64,000 bases of DNA from Nucisporomicrobium flavum (lineage in GTDB: Bacteria; Actinomycetota; Actinomycetes; Mycobacteriales; Micromonosporaceae), in assembly GCF_016464385.1 (NCBI RefSeq), contig NZ_JADMLH010000004.1, forward strand, positions 310,001 through 374,000, in the 5' to 3' direction. The notes below the pieces were generated by a model. The model was not told the DNA's origin. It searched no databases and saw only the letters and a list, made by a program, of their open reading frames with translations. A program made the position numbers and the translations under genes. This document shows positions 53,210 through 63,479 of this stretch, one piece after another (position 1 is the first letter of the stretch; each line of letters opens with the position of its first letter).

Positions 53210-54193
53210 TCAGAGGTTGTGGGGTGCGACGGCCTCGCGGTTCTCCGCGGCCAGCGCCGGGCCGAGCAGCTCCTCGCAGACCCGGATCAGGCGTGCGCGC
53301 AGCGCCGCGGCCCGGCGGGCGAACTCGCGCTGGCGGGCCACGTACTCGGCCTTGCCCTCCGGGGTTTCGATCTTCACCGGGGGGTGGCCGTAGGAGCTGA
53401 GGTCGTAGGGGCTGGCCTGCATGTCCAGCAGGCGGATGTCGCCGGCCAGGGCGAAGCAGTCCAGGGCGAGGGCGCCCGGCACCGCGGGCCCGAGCTTGGT
53501 CGCCCACTTGTGGCAGTCCATCGCGGCGTGCAGGCAGCCGGGCTGGTCCAGGTCGACCTGCGTGGCCCGGGTCGGCTGCAGCCGGTTGAGCCCGACCGCC
53601 TCGGGGGTGAAGAACCGGAACGCGTCGAAGTGGGTGCAGCGGATCGGGTGCTCCTCCACGACCTTGTCGGTCTGCTCCTGGCCCAGGCGCAGCGGCAGCG
53701 GGTGGCGGCGGTGCTCCGGCTGGCGGTAGACCATCGCCCACTCGTGCAGCCCGAAGCAACCGGAGAACGCCGGCCGGGACGCGGTCGCGGTGAGCAGGCC
53801 GTGGATGTAGCGGACGCTCTCCCCGCGAGCCTGCATGTACGCCTCGACGTCGAGCGTCACCACGCCGTCGGGCCGGGTCGTGTAGAACTTCCACGCCGCC
53901 TGGTCGGCGAGCCCGTCGGGCGCCGGGGCGAGGCCTGTGCCGACCCCGGGGTGCCAGCGGCGCAGCTGGGCCGGCCGGGTGCCGTAATAGTCGTAGAGGA
54001 AATCCTCTATGGCGTGCTTCTCGCCGGCGGCCTTGCGCGCGCGGTGCCCCGCGGTCATCTCATCGGCGCGCTCCGCGTGGGCGCTCGCCAGCGGGATCCA
54101 GCTGACGCTGGGCAGCACGGTGGTCAGCGCGTGCCCGCCACCGGCGAGTTCCGCACCGGCGGCATGCCCTCCGGCGCGTCCGCTGATCCCCAT
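53210..54193 (-). CDS. Hypothetical protein, so-called 3-methyladenine DNA glycosylase-like family of actinobacteria
   Basis: This 327-residue soluble protein has the segments FLYDYYGTRPAQLRRWHPG, FSGCFGLHEWAMVYRQ, CTHFDAFRFFTPEAVG and AAMDCHKWATKLGPAVPG. I recognise this as a widespread actinobacterial family often labelled 3-methyladenine DNA glycosylase, but it has no visible HhH-GPD or AAG-type glycosylase motif, so the activity is doubtful. Conserved His and Cys residues could bind metal. ATG start at 54193; it converges with the phosphotransferase gene. Confidence 0.75.
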   Translation of the reverse strand: MGISGRAGGHAAGAELAGGGHALTTVLPSVSWIPLASAHAERADEMTAGHRARKAAGEKHAIEDFLYDYYGTRPAQLRRWHPGVGTGLAPAPDGLADQAAWKFYTTRPDGVVTLDVEAYMQARGESVRYIHGLLTATASRPAFSGCFGLHEWAMVYRQPEHRRHPLPLRLGQEQTDKVVEEHPIRCTHFDAFRFFTPEAVGLNRLQPTRATQVDLDQPGCLHAAMDCHKWATKLGPAVPGALALDCFALAGDIRLLDMQASPYDLSSYGHPPVKIETPEGKAEYVARQREFARRAAALRARLIRVCEELLGPALAAENREAVAPHNL

Positions 54194-54368
54194 CGCACCA
54201 GCGTATCCAGCAAGTCCAGTCCTATCGAGCCCCGGCGTCACCGGTTGTGAGGAACGTCCGAACGGGTTTCGCCGAGGTGGCCAGTTCCCCCGCCTCGGCA
54301 CGGATACGGTGCCGCGCAGCGCGTAGCCTCGACCCTGCCTGCAAGCTTTCGATGGATGGGGTTCGACC

Positions 54369-55163
54369 GTGCGTTTCGCTCGTTTTGTTCATGCCGGTGG
54401 CGTGTCCTTCGGCGTCGTCGAGGGCGAGGCCGCCTCAGGCCTGACGATCGCTGAGATCGACAGCATTCCGTTCCAGAACGTCCGCTTCACCGGCCAGCGC
54501 TGGGCCCTGGCCGATGTCCGGCTGCTCGCGCCGATCTTCTCCAGCAAGGTGATCGGCGTCGGCCGCAACTACGCCGACCACGCCGCCGAGCTGGGCAACG
54601 AGGTGCCCAAGGAGCCGCTGATCTTCATCAAGCCGTCCACCTCGGTGATCGGCCCGAACGACGCGATCCGGATCCCGCCGGTCACCCAGCAGGTGGAGCA
54701 CGAGGCCGAGCTGGCCGTCGTGATCGGCGCGTCCGGCGCCCGCCGCGTGGACCGCGCCGGCGCCCAGAAGGCCATCTTCGGCTACACCGTGGGCAACGAC
54801 GTGACGGCGCGCGACCTGCAGCGCAGCGACCCGCAGTGGACCCGGGCGAAGGGCTTCGACTCGTTCTGCCCGCTCGGCCCGTGGATCGAGACCGAGCTCG
54901 ACGTGAGCGACCTCGAGGTCCGCTGCGAGGTGGGCCGCAACCCCGACGAGATGGAGGTACGCCAGCTCGGCCGTACCAAGGACATGGTCTTCGACGTGCC
55001 GACGCTGGTCTCGTACGTGTCCCACGTGATGACGCTGCTGCCCGGCGACGTGATCCTCACCGGCACGCCGGCCGGGGTCAGCCCGATCGTGGCGGGGGAG
55101 ACGGTCTCGGTGAGCGTCCAGGGCATCGGGGAGCTGCGCAACCCGGTGGTGACGCTCGACTAG
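54369..55163 (+). CDS. Fumarylacetoacetate hydrolase family protein
   Basis: This 264-residue protein of the FAH superfamily, metal-dependent C-C hydrolases or isomerases acting on acylpyruvate-type compounds, has the metal-binding Glu residues in VEHEAELAVVIG (about residue 115), GVGRNYADHAAELGN and the C-terminal VILTGTPAGVSP. There is a short N-terminal beta-rich domain of about 55 residues. GTG start at 54369. No pathway neighbours are present, so the substrate is open. It converges with a TetR gene, the stop codons overlapping by four bases. Confidence 0.9.
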   Translation: MRFARFVHAGGVSFGVVEGEAASGLTIAEIDSIPFQNVRFTGQRWALADVRLLAPIFSSKVIGVGRNYADHAAELGNEVPKEPLIFIKPSTSVIGPNDAIRIPPVTQQVEHEAELAVVIGASGARRVDRAGAQKAIFGYTVGNDVTARDLQRSDPQWTRAKGFDSFCPLGPWIETELDVSDLEVRCEVGRNPDEMEVRQLGRTKDMVFDVPTLVSYVSHVMTLLPGDVILTGTPAGVSPIVAGETVSVSVQGIGELRNPVVTLD

Positions 55164-55924
55164 GGCGGGCCGGCGCCTTCGCGGGCGATGCCTTCCAGAA
55201 GGAGCCGCAGGCCGTAGGTGAACGCCGCCGCGGCCTGCTCCTCCGTACCGCCGCCGAACCCGTCGGCGTGCCACACCCGGGTCATCGTCGGGTGCTGTTC
55301 CTCGTCGAACCAGTCCTCCCAGAAGCCGCTGCGCTCGGCCCACCACGAGTCGTTCGACTGCCCGCTGGCCCTGCGCAGCAGTACGTTCTCGCCCTCCTGC
55401 CGCGCCGCGGAGGTGACGAGCATCGTGACGGCGAGCGCGGCCTCGTTGACCCGGCCGATCGGCAGGCCCGCCCCGGCCACCGTGGACAGCACGAACTCGC
55501 GTTCGGCGAACGTGCCCGGGCCGAGCGGCGGCCGTACGGTCGAGATCCGGCTCAGCCACGGATGCGCCCGGTACATGTCCAGCGTGCGTTGCGCGTACAG
55601 ATGGATCCGGTCTCGCCAGTCCGAAGGCGGGGAATCGCCGGGTCCGGGGAGGTCGCGGCTGCCCAGCACGTGATCGACCATCAGCTCGAGCAGCTCGGTG
55701 CGCGACGGCACGTACGTGTAGAGCGTCATCGTGCCCACGCCGAGCCGGGCGGCGACCTTCGCCATGGAGGCCGCCTCGAGCCCCTCGGCGTCCGCGATCG
55801 CGACGCCGGCCGCCACCACCGCGTCGACGCTGAGCCGCGGCCGCCGGCCCGTGCGGGCGCCCGGCGGCGGGTTGCGGTGCCGCCACAACAGCGCCAGCAC
55901 CCGGTCTGCATCGTTCTCCGCCAT
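55160..55924 (-). CDS. TetR/AcrR-family regulator
   Basis: This 254-residue regulator has a DNA-binding domain (LSVDAVVAAGVAIADAEGLE, AASMAKVAARLGVGTMTLYT, about residues 31-70) and a TetR C-terminal domain of the longer type with WWAERSGFWEDWFDEE. About 25 polar residues precede the HTH. It is divergent from an NmrA-like gene, and two inverted repeats between them are the probable operators. Confidence 0.9.
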   Translation of the reverse strand: MAENDADRVLALLWRHRNPPPGARTGRRPRLSVDAVVAAGVAIADAEGLEAASMAKVAARLGVGTMTLYTYVPSRTELLELMVDHVLGSRDLPGPGDSPPSDWRDRIHLYAQRTLDMYRAHPWLSRISTVRPPLGPGTFAEREFVLSTVAGAGLPIGRVNEAALAVTMLVTSAARQEGENVLLRRASGQSNDSWWAERSGFWEDWFDEEQHPTMTRVWHADGFGGGTEEQAAAAFTYGLRLLLEGIAREGAGPP

Positions 55925-55937
55925 CGCGCTCCCGTCC

Positions 55938-55984
55938 GTTCTCGTATAGCCTACGAGAACAGTTTCCGTAGGGCATACGAGAAC
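55938..55984. promoter_or_regulatory. Two TetR operators between regulator and NmrA-like gene
   Basis: GTTCTCGTA-TAGCC-TACGAGAAC (55938-55960) is a perfect inverted repeat with 9-base arms. GTTTCCGTA-GGGCA-TACGAGAAC (55962-55984) is a second copy with two mismatches. Together they fill the whole divergent gap. Confidence 0.85.
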
Positions 55985-55994
55985 GGGGTGCGCG

Positions 55995-56801
55995 ATGAAG
56001 ATCCTGGTCACCGGCGCGACCGGCAGCGTCGGCCGGCTCGTCGTGGACGAACTCCTGGCGCTCGGCGCGACCGGCGTGCGCGCCCTCACGGTGAACCCCG
56101 CGAAGGCGGCCCTGCCGGCCGAGGTGGAGGTGGTCAGGGGCTTCATCGGCCGGCCCTCGACCCTCGCGCCCGCCCTGGAGGGCGTCGACCGGATGTACCT
56201 CGCACCGGTGATCGAGACGAACGCCGAGGTGTGCCGGATGGCGGCTGCCGCGGGCGTACGGCGCATCGTCGACCTGGCCGGCGCCAAGGGGGACCACTGG
56301 CAGGCGATCGAGGACGGCGTGGAGGCCTGCGGGGTGCCGTACGTGCACCTCGAACCGGGCGAGTTCATGGCCAACGCGGAGCTGTGGGCCGCCCAGATCC
56401 GCGCCGGCGACGTGGTGCGCGACGGCTGCGGGTCGGCGGCGAACGCGCCCATCGCGCTCGAGGACATCGCCGCGGTGGCGGCCCGGTGCCTGGTCGAGGA
56501 AGGGCACGAGGGTCGCTCGTACGAGCTGACCGGCCCCGAGTCGCTCACGAGGCGCCGGCGGGTCGAGCTGATCGGGGAGGCGCTCGGCCGGCGGCTCACG
56601 TACGTCGACCTGCCCCACGACGAGTTCGTGCAGCAGCTCGAGCAGGCGATGGGCGAGTACGCGGCCTGGTACGCCGACGGCATGCGGCAGCTGGCGGCGA
56701 ACCCCCAGCGGGCCGTGCCGACCGTGGCGGAGCTCACCGGACGCCCGGCGACAACGTTCGCTCAATGGGCCCGTGACCACCGGGAACTCTTCACTCCGTA
56801 G
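55995..56801 (+). CDS. NmrA/SDR-like NAD(P)-binding protein
   Basis: This 268-residue atypical short-chain dehydrogenase of the NmrA/NAD(P)H:quinone oxidoreductase-like type has the nucleotide-binding motif MKILVTGATGSVGRLVV at the N-terminus. No catalytic Tyr-xxx-Lys is evident, so it may be a redox sensor or use a non-classical mechanism. It sits behind two TetR operators and is therefore probably induced by the ligand of the divergent regulator. Confidence 0.85.
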   Translation: MKILVTGATGSVGRLVVDELLALGATGVRALTVNPAKAALPAEVEVVRGFIGRPSTLAPALEGVDRMYLAPVIETNAEVCRMAAAAGVRRIVDLAGAKGDHWQAIEDGVEACGVPYVHLEPGEFMANAELWAAQIRAGDVVRDGCGSAANAPIALEDIAAVAARCLVEEGHEGRSYELTGPESLTRRRRVELIGEALGRRLTYVDLPHDEFVQQLEQAMGEYAAWYADGMRQLAANPQRAVPTVAELTGRPATTFAQWARDHRELFTP

Positions 56802-56854
56802 GTGGCTTCTCTGTGTGATCGCGGGATCACGGAAACGCAGGGTGTGGGCCCGAT

Positions 56855-56909
56855 TTGGAGGGCACCATGGGCTCGGGTAGAGTTTCCACTCGGTACGGCA
56901 AGCCGTACC
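56855..56909 (+). promoter_or_regulatory. Promoter and hairpin upstream of tRNA-Gln
   Basis: TTGGAG (56855) and TAGAGT (56878) are spaced by 17 bases. A palindrome GGTACGGC-AA-GCCGTACC (56892-56909) follows, two bases before the tRNA, and may mark the precursor's 5' processing region. Confidence 0.5.
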
Positions 56910-56911
56910 AA

Positions 56912-56983
56912 TGGGGTATGGGGTAATTGGCAGCCCGACTGATTCTGGTTCAGTTAGTCTAGGTTCGAGTCCTGGTACCCCAG
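56912..56983 (+). tRNA. tRNA-Gln (anticodon CTG)
   Basis: The acceptor stem TGGGGTA pairs with TACCCCA, discriminator G. The anticodon stem ACTGA/TCAGT encloses the loop TTCTGGT with anticodon CTG. The T-arm has GTTCGAGTC. CCA is not encoded. Confidence 0.93.
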
Positions 56984-57086
56984 CGCTACGGTCTCCCCGC
57001 GAGATCGGCGGCGCTGGACATCTGATAGTGTTCAGCACCGTTGCTGGAGCGGGAAAGCCCGGGCAAGAGCAACAAAGGCAAGGCCT

Positions 57087-57162
57087 GGTCCCGTCGTCTA
57101 GCGGCCTAGGACGCCGCCCTCTCAAGGCGGTAGCGAGGGTTCGAATCCCTTCGGGACTACCA
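57087..57162 (+). tRNA. tRNA-Glu (anticodon CTC)
   Basis: The acceptor GGTCCCG pairs with CGGGACT (first pair G-U). The anticodon stem CCGCC/GGCGG encloses CTCTCAA with anticodon CTC. The T-loop is TTCGAAT and CCA is encoded at the 3' end. Confidence 0.93.
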
Positions 57163-57204
57163 GCATCGATCGGCTCGTGTCAGCGGACACGGGCCGATTC
57201 GCTT

Positions 57205-57315
57205 TTCCGGCCCGGCTCGCCCGGGCGGCCCGGCTCCGGCTTCGGCTCCGGCTCCGGCGGCCCGTCTTCGGCGGCCCGGCCCGGCTCCGGCCCGGCTCCG
57301 GCTTCGGCGGTTTGG
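57205..57315. repeat. Low-complexity GGCTCCGGC / GGCCCG run after tRNA-Glu
   Basis: Short imperfect repeats of GGCTCCGGCTTC and GCGGCCCGGC fill the gap between tRNA-Glu and the MBL-fold gene. No gene is supported. Confidence 0.6.
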
Positions 57316-57384
57316 TCGCGGTCGGCGGCGCTGCTTCTGCGCTGGGCGTAACCGTCAGCCCGCTCGGCCGGGAACACTGTCAGT

Positions 57385-58077
57385 GTGAGCGATCCCTCCG
57401 TCCGCCGCGTCGACTTCGGTTATTTCGTCCGCCCGGCCACCGAGACCGGCACCGGATCCCCGCGCGTCGAGCCGTGCCTCGGATACCTGGTGGAACACCC
57501 CGACGGCCTGCTGCTCGTCGACACCGGCATGGGCTCGCATCCCGACGTGGACGCCCACTACCGGCCGCGCCGGGTCGCCCTGGCGGAGGCGTTGCGGGCC
57601 GTCGGCGTCGGGCTCACGGATATCCGGTACGTGGTCAACTGCCACCTGCACTTCGACCACAGCGGCGGCAATCCGGATCTCGCCGGCCGTCCCGTCTTCA
57701 CCCAGCGGGCGGAGCTGGAGGCCGCGCGGACCGTCGAGGACTACACGCTGCCGTGGCTGGTCGACGCGCCGGGCGTCCGCTACGTCGAGCTGGACGGGGA
57801 GGCGGAGGTGCTGCCCGGCGTCGTGATCGTTCCCACGCCCGGCCACACCGCCGGCCACCAGTCGGTCGTCGTACGCCGTGGCGACGGCACCGTGATCGTC
57901 GCCGGCCAGAGTCACGACCACGCGGCCGCTTTCACCGGTGACGTCCTGGCCTGGCGGGCCGGAAAGGACGGTGTGGAGGACCCGCTGCCGGTTGCTCCGG
58001 CCTGGATCGACCGGCTCCTCGAGTTCGACCCGGCCCGCGTCGTCTTCGCCCACGACAACGCCGTCTGGGAGCCGTGA
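57385..58077 (+). CDS. Metallo-beta-lactamase-fold hydrolase (lactonase-like)
   Basis: This 230-residue hydrolase has the dinuclear metal signature CHLHFDHSGG (HxHxDH, about residue 91), a downstream His in TPGHTAGHQSV, Asp/His in the GQSHDHAAAF region and His in FAHDNAVW. The arrangement is that of the N-acyl-homoserine-lactone lactonase-like branch, but the substrate is not known. GTG start. It stands between the tRNA genes and the leu regulator. Confidence 0.88.
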   Translation: MSDPSVRRVDFGYFVRPATETGTGSPRVEPCLGYLVEHPDGLLLVDTGMGSHPDVDAHYRPRRVALAEALRAVGVGLTDIRYVVNCHLHFDHSGGNPDLAGRPVFTQRAELEAARTVEDYTLPWLVDAPGVRYVELDGEAEVLPGVVIVPTPGHTAGHQSVVVRRGDGTVIVAGQSHDHAAAFTGDVLAWRAGKDGVEDPLPVAPAWIDRLLEFDPARVVFAHDNAVWEP

Positions 58078-58158
58078 CAGCGAGCCGTCGGAGAAGGCGG
58101 TGACAGCAAGCCGCCGGAAGGACCTATCGGCGAGCCGCGGCGAATCGGGAAGCGGGCC

Positions 58159-58845
58159 CTACAGGCCGCTCAGCCGCTGCCCGGCCCGCACCACGGCCAT
58201 CGCGTGCCGCTCGCCGGGCCGGCGGCCCAGCCGTTCGATCGGACCGCTTATCGAGATGGCGGCGATGACCCGGCCCGTGCGGTCGCGGATCGGGGCCGAG
58301 ACGCTCGCCACACCGGGCTCGCGTTCCGCGACGCTCTGGGCCCATCCGCGGCGGCGGACCTCCGCGAGGGTGCGGCCGGTGAACTTGCAGCGCGGCAGCA
58401 GCGGCATGACCGCTTCCGGCGGTTCCCAGGCGAGCAGGATCTGGGCCGCGGAGCCGGCCACCATCGGCAGGACCGAGCCCACCGGGACCGTGTCGCGCAG
58501 GCCGCTGGCGCGTTCCGCGGCGGCCACGCAGATGCGTTCGTCCGCGCGGCGCAGGTAGAGCTGGGCGCTCTCGCCCGTGGCGTCCCGCAGCGCCGACAGC
58601 AGCGGTTCCGCCGCGGTCAGCAGCACGTCGGGCGCCGCGTTGGCGAGCTCGCCGAGCCGGGGGCCGGGGCGCCAGCGGCCCTGGGTGTCCCGGACCAGCA
58701 TCCGGTGGATCTCCAGGGCCTGCGCCAGCCGGTGCGCGGTGGCCCGGGGCAGCTTGGTGCGGTCGACGAGTTCGGCCAGGCTGGCGCCGTCGACGCATGC
58801 CGCCAGGATGACGACCGCCTTGTCGAGAACGCCGACACCGCTCAT
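58159..58845 (-). CDS. IclR-family regulator of leucine synthesis (NdgR/LtbR type)
   Basis: The 228-residue regulator starts with the canonical MSGVGVLDKAVVILAACVDG followed by a winged helix (LAELVDRTKLPRATAHRLAQ) and an IclR effector domain. Its position divergent from leuCD and the conserved N-terminus identify the NdgR/LtbR group, which controls leuCD and related amino-acid genes in Streptomyces and Corynebacterium. The ATG at 58845 is chosen over an upstream in-frame ATG at 58869 because of this conserved start. The 49-base gap to leuC must hold the shared operator. Confidence 0.9.
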   Translation of the reverse strand: MSGVGVLDKAVVILAACVDGASLAELVDRTKLPRATAHRLAQALEIHRMLVRDTQGRWRPGPRLGELANAAPDVLLTAAEPLLSALRDATGESAQLYLRRADERICVAAAERASGLRDTVPVGSVLPMVAGSAAQILLAWEPPEAVMPLLPRCKFTGRTLAEVRRRGWAQSVAEREPGVASVSAPIRDRTGRVIAAISISGPIERLGRRPGERHAMAVVRAGQRLSGL

Positions 58846-58894
58846 ACTGTGTCCCACAAGCCGAAACATACCTCCCAGAATTTAGGATGTCCAG

Positions 58895-60337
<1,443 letters not shown>

Positions 60338-60352
60338 AGACGGAGACCAGCC

Positions 60353-60940
60353 ATGGACAAGTTCACCACCCACGCCGGCAAGGTCATGCCGCTGCGGCGC
60401 TCCGATGTGGACACCGACCAGATCATCCCGGCGGTCTACCTGAAGCGGGTCACCCGGACCGGCTTCGAGGACGGGCTGTTCAGCGCCTGGCGCGACGACC
60501 CGTCGTTCGTGCTCAACAACCCGGCCCACGCCGGGGCCACGATCCTGGTCGCCGGACCGAACTTCGGCACCGGCTCTTCCCGGCAGCACGCCGTCTGGGC
60601 CCTGCGGGACTGGGGTTTCAAGGTCGTCATCGCGGCCCGGTTCGGCGACATCTTCCGCGGCAACGCCCTCAAGGAGGGCCTGCTGCCGGTGCAGCTGGAC
60701 CAGAAGGCCGTCGAGGCGCTCTGGGACATGGCCGACAGCGAGCCGGACAAGCAGATCACCGTGGACCTGGGCGCCCGTCAGGTGCACGTGGACGACGCCG
60801 CGTGGAGCTTCCCGATCGACGATTTCAGCCGCTGGCGCCTCATGGAGGGCCTGGACGACATCGGACTGACGCTGCGACACGAGGACGCTGTCACCGCGTA
60901 CGAGAAGGATCGCCCGGCTTTCAAGCCGGTCGTTGTCTGA
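60353..60940 (+). CDS. leuD: 3-Isopropylmalate dehydratase small subunit
   Basis: This 195-residue swivel-domain partner of LeuC has the hallmark [14 protein letters not shown] (about residue 66) and the N-terminal [23 protein letters not shown] with GGAGACC upstream. It is the last gene of the leuCD operon, which ends in a double terminator. Confidence 0.97.
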   Translation: MDKFTTHAGKVMPLRRSDVDTDQIIPAVYLKRVTRTGFEDGLFSAWRDDPSFVLNNPAHAGATILVAGPNFGTGSSRQHAVWALRDWGFKVVIAARFGDIFRGNALKEGLLPVQLDQKAVEALWDMADSEPDKQITVDLGARQVHVDDAAWSFPIDDFSRWRLMEGLDDIGLTLRHEDAVTAYEKDRPAFKPVVV

Positions 60941-60950
60941 GCCCGCAAAA

Positions 60951-60999
60951 CCCTGTCAGCACAGGCTTTTTCGCCCCCACCGGGTCGCCGGTGGGGGCG
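60951..60999 (+). terminator. Double terminator after leuD
   Basis: A short stem CCTGT-CAGC-ACAGG runs into CTTTTT (60952-60971). A 12-bp stem CGCCCCCACCGG-GTCG-CCGGTGGGGGCG follows directly (60972-60999). Confidence 0.8.
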
Positions 61000-61196
61000 A
61001 ATTCGTTGCGACACAACGGTTTTTTTTCGCGCGAATGTTTGTGTCTGCTGGTCAGAGGGCATACGGTGCGCGCAGAATGGCTCGCATTGGGCCAGTGAGG
61101 CATGTTCGGCGACAGCGGACCGCAGGTACGGCACCCGCGGCACGCACAGGATCCCGTCGTCAACGAGTCTCAGTTCTCACGTTCGGGAGGAAAACC

Positions 61197-62030
61197 GTGA
61201 ACAAGGCCGAGCTCATCGAGGCGCTCGCCGCCCGACTGGGGGACCGGAAGACGGCGACAGCGGCGCTGGATGCGGTCATCAGCGAGGTGCAGAACGCCGT
61301 CACCAAGGGCGACCGCGTTGCCATCACCGGCTTCGGCGTCTTCGAGAAGCGGGCGCGAAATGCGCGTACGGCTCGGAACCCACGCACCGGTGAACCAGTC
61401 AAGGTGAAGAAGACGTCCGTCCCCGCTTTCAAGCCCGGCACGGGTTTCCGGGAGATGGTCGCGAGCGGCAAGGTGGCCAAGGCCGCCGCCGCCAAGAAGA
61501 CCACCGCGGCGGCGAAGTCCACTGCCAGCAAGGCGGCTCCGGCGAAGGCCACCGCCACCAAGACGGCGGCGGCCAAGAAGACGACCGCCGCCACCGCCAC
61601 CAAGGCCACCGCCACGAAGGCCTCCGCTGCCAAGGCCACCCCGGCCAAGTCGGCGGCGACCAAGACGGCGGCGGCCAAGAAGACCACCGCCAGCAAGGCG
61701 GCTCCGGCGAAGGCCACGGCCACCAAGACGGCGGCGGCCAAGAAGACGACCGCCACCAAGGCGGCTCCGGCCAAGTCGGCGGCGACCAAGACGGCGGCGG
61801 CCAAGAAGACGACCGCCACCAAGGCGACGGCAACGAAGTCGACCGCCACCAAGGCCACCGCCACCAAGGCCACCGCGGCCAAGTCGACCGCGGCCAAGAA
61901 GACGGCGACCGCGGCCACCAAGTCGGCCCCGGCGAAGTCCGCCGCCCGCAAGACCACGGCAGCCACCAAGTCGACGCCGGCCACCAAGGCCACCACGGCG
62001 CGGACCTCGGCGGCCCGCAAGACCCGCTGA
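61197..62030 (+). CDS. hupB: HU-family DNA-binding protein with long Lys/Ala/Thr tail
   Basis: This is a nucleoid-associated protein, 277 residues. The N-terminal HU domain (about residues 1-90) includes [19 protein letters not shown] and the DNA-contact arm [15 protein letters not shown]. The C-terminal tail (about residues 95-277) is a histone-H1-like run of Lys/Ala/Thr units such as [13 protein letters not shown], at least four times repeated. HupB tails of about 110-120 residues are known in mycobacteria; this one is longer. GTG at 61197 follows GGGAGGA. The downstream hairpin ends the unit. Confidence 0.95.
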   Translation: MNKAELIEALAARLGDRKTATAALDAVISEVQNAVTKGDRVAITGFGVFEKRARNARTARNPRTGEPVKVKKTSVPAFKPGTGFREMVASGKVAKAAAAKKTTAAAKSTASKAAPAKATATKTAAAKKTTAATATKATATKASAAKATPAKSAATKTAAAKKTTASKAAPAKATATKTAAAKKTTATKAAPAKSAATKTAAAKKTTATKATATKSTATKATATKATAAKSTAAKKTATAATKSAPAKSAARKTTAATKSTPATKATTARTSAARKTR

Positions 62031-62060
62031 AGCACCCGCTCAGCGGCACGCTGACGAGAC

Positions 62061-62094
62061 AAAGGGCGTCCACCCGTACGGTGGACGCCCTTTG
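62061..62094 (+). terminator. Terminator after hupB
   Basis: The arms AAAGGGCGTCCACC and GGTGGACGCCCTTT form a perfect 14-bp stem with a CGTAC loop, so it can act on both strands. Confidence 0.8.
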
Positions 62095-62138
62095 CGTGTC
62101 CCGGCGCCACGGTGGCCGCTGAGCCTACGGTCCGCAGC

Positions 62139-62630
62139 ATGGACCGCAGATCCGCCCCGGACGGGAGCGCCGCCGCGCCCCGGGCCGCCGCCCGCCCCCG
62201 GGGACCCGTGAGCCGATCGCTCATCGCCGCCGGCATCTTCGCGGCGGCCGTCCTGCCGGCCTGGATGCTCGGCGACGCGGCGGAGAACTGGACCGGCCTG
62301 TCCCTGCTGGACTGGATCGTCACCTGCGTGCTCTCCGGCGCCGCCGTGTACGTGCTGGCGCCGCACGGCTCGTACCGCCGCCGCGACGCCGTCCTGGGCG
62401 TCGTCCCGTTCTACGGCTGGTACCTGATCAGCGTGCTCTCGTGGCGGATCGCGCTGCTGCCCCTGCGGGACTGGGAGCCCCGGCAGGACGAGCTGTGGCG
62501 GGCCCGCTGGCTCACCGGCGACCTGATCGGTTACTGGCGCACGGATCCGCTGCCACCGCCGTCGCCGCGCCGGGCGGGCGCGGCGGTCAGATCCGGCTCA
62601 GCGCCGCGAGCCGGTCGCCCGACCAGGTGA
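62139..62630 (+). CDS. Small membrane protein of unknown function
   Basis: The 163-residue protein has a polar Ala/Arg/Pro-rich N-terminus and three hydrophobic segments (about residues 27-45, 52-70 and 86-108), followed by GYWRTDP. It is found at this place between hupB and mutT1-like genes in related actinobacteria as far as I recall, but I cannot name a family. ATG at 62139 or GTG at 62112 could be the start. Its last 44 bases overlap the convergent NUDIX gene, and the Arg-rich end may be longer than in homologues. Confidence 0.6.
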   Translation: MDRRSAPDGSAAAPRAAARPRGPVSRSLIAAGIFAAAVLPAWMLGDAAENWTGLSLLDWIVTCVLSGAAVYVLAPHGSYRRRDAVLGVVPFYGWYLISVLSWRIALLPLRDWEPRQDELWRARWLTGDLIGYWRTDPLPPPSPRRAGAAVRSGSAPRAGRPTR

Positions 62631-63474
62631 GCACCCAGCCGCTGCCCTTGGGCGTCTTGTAGTCCGCCGGGTCGCCGTCGCCATCGCCGTCCAGGCTCGC
62701 CAGCAGCCCCGGGATCACCTTGCCCTGGCTGCAGATCGCCACCCGCTCGCCGTCGCGCAGCTCGGCCAGCCGGGCCGCGGCCACCTTCACCCGCGCCGGG
62801 ATCTCGTCCGCCTCACCCGGCTCGGCGAACGCCGCGTCCAGGACGATCGGCAGCCCCAGCCGCCGGGCGAGCGGGTCCAGCGTCTGCCGGCACCGCAGCG
62901 GTGTGGCCGACACGAGCCGCCGCGGCGAGAACAGCGCGGCCGCGACGCAGACCGTCTCGGCCTGCGCGCGCCCGCGGTCGTCGATCGGGCGCAGGGCGTC
63001 CGGGCCGTCGAAATCCTTGCGCTTGCCGGCGTGGGCGTGCCGGACGAGCACGGTCACCCCGGTCACCGGCGGCAGGGTCGTGGCGTGCTCGACCAGGCCG
63101 CGGTCGTCCGGGTACGTCAGCCGGTCGATCGCCTCGGCCGGCGACAGCCAGACCACCTCGTCGACCTCGGTCGGATCCTGCGGCTCCCCGGCCGGGCCGT
63201 CGCCGGCCCGCATCAACCAGAAGTCGACCGTCTTCGGTACGCCGTCCGGCATCGTGTACGCGATCCCCGGCAGCCGCAGCTGGGGCTCGGCCCGTACGCC
63301 GGTCTCCTCGAGGACCTCGCGGACGGCGGCGGCGAGCGAGTGCTCGGAACCGTCCAGCTTCCCCTTGGGCAGGCTCCAGTCGGACCGGTACGGCCGGTGC
63401 ACGACACAGATCTCGATGCCGTCCCCGGCAGGCCGCCAGAGCACTCCGCCCGCGGCGCGCACCGTTGCCGTCAC
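62587..63474 (-). CDS. mutT1: NUDIX hydrolase fused to histidine phosphatase (MutT1 type)
   Basis: This 295-residue two-domain protein has an N-terminal NUDIX domain with the box GKLDGSEHSLAAAVREVLEE plus TG (about residues 37-60) and a C-terminal histidine-phosphatase domain with LVRHAHAGKR (about residue 144). The fusion matches mycobacterial MutT1, which hydrolyses 8-oxo-dGTP and diadenosine polyphosphates. GTG at 63474 lies five bases after the ppk stop, so the two genes are co-transcribed. The pairing links oxidised-nucleotide clearance and polyphosphate metabolism. Confidence 0.92.
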   Translation of the reverse strand: MTATVRAAGGVLWRPAGDGIEICVVHRPYRSDWSLPKGKLDGSEHSLAAAVREVLEETGVRAEPQLRLPGIAYTMPDGVPKTVDFWLMRAGDGPAGEPQDPTEVDEVVWLSPAEAIDRLTYPDDRGLVEHATTLPPVTGVTVLVRHAHAGKRKDFDGPDALRPIDDRGRAQAETVCVAAALFSPRRLVSATPLRCRQTLDPLARRLGLPIVLDAAFAEPGEADEIPARVKVAAARLAELRDGERVAICSQGKVIPGLLASLDGDGDGDPADYKTPKGSGWVLTWSGDRLAALSRI

Positions 63475-63479
63475 GTCAG

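Noticed and set aside
60933-61196. Upstream extension of the hupB frame
   Set aside because: It crosses the leuD terminator and lacks a ribosome site; the GTG at 61197 gives the canonical HU N-terminus.
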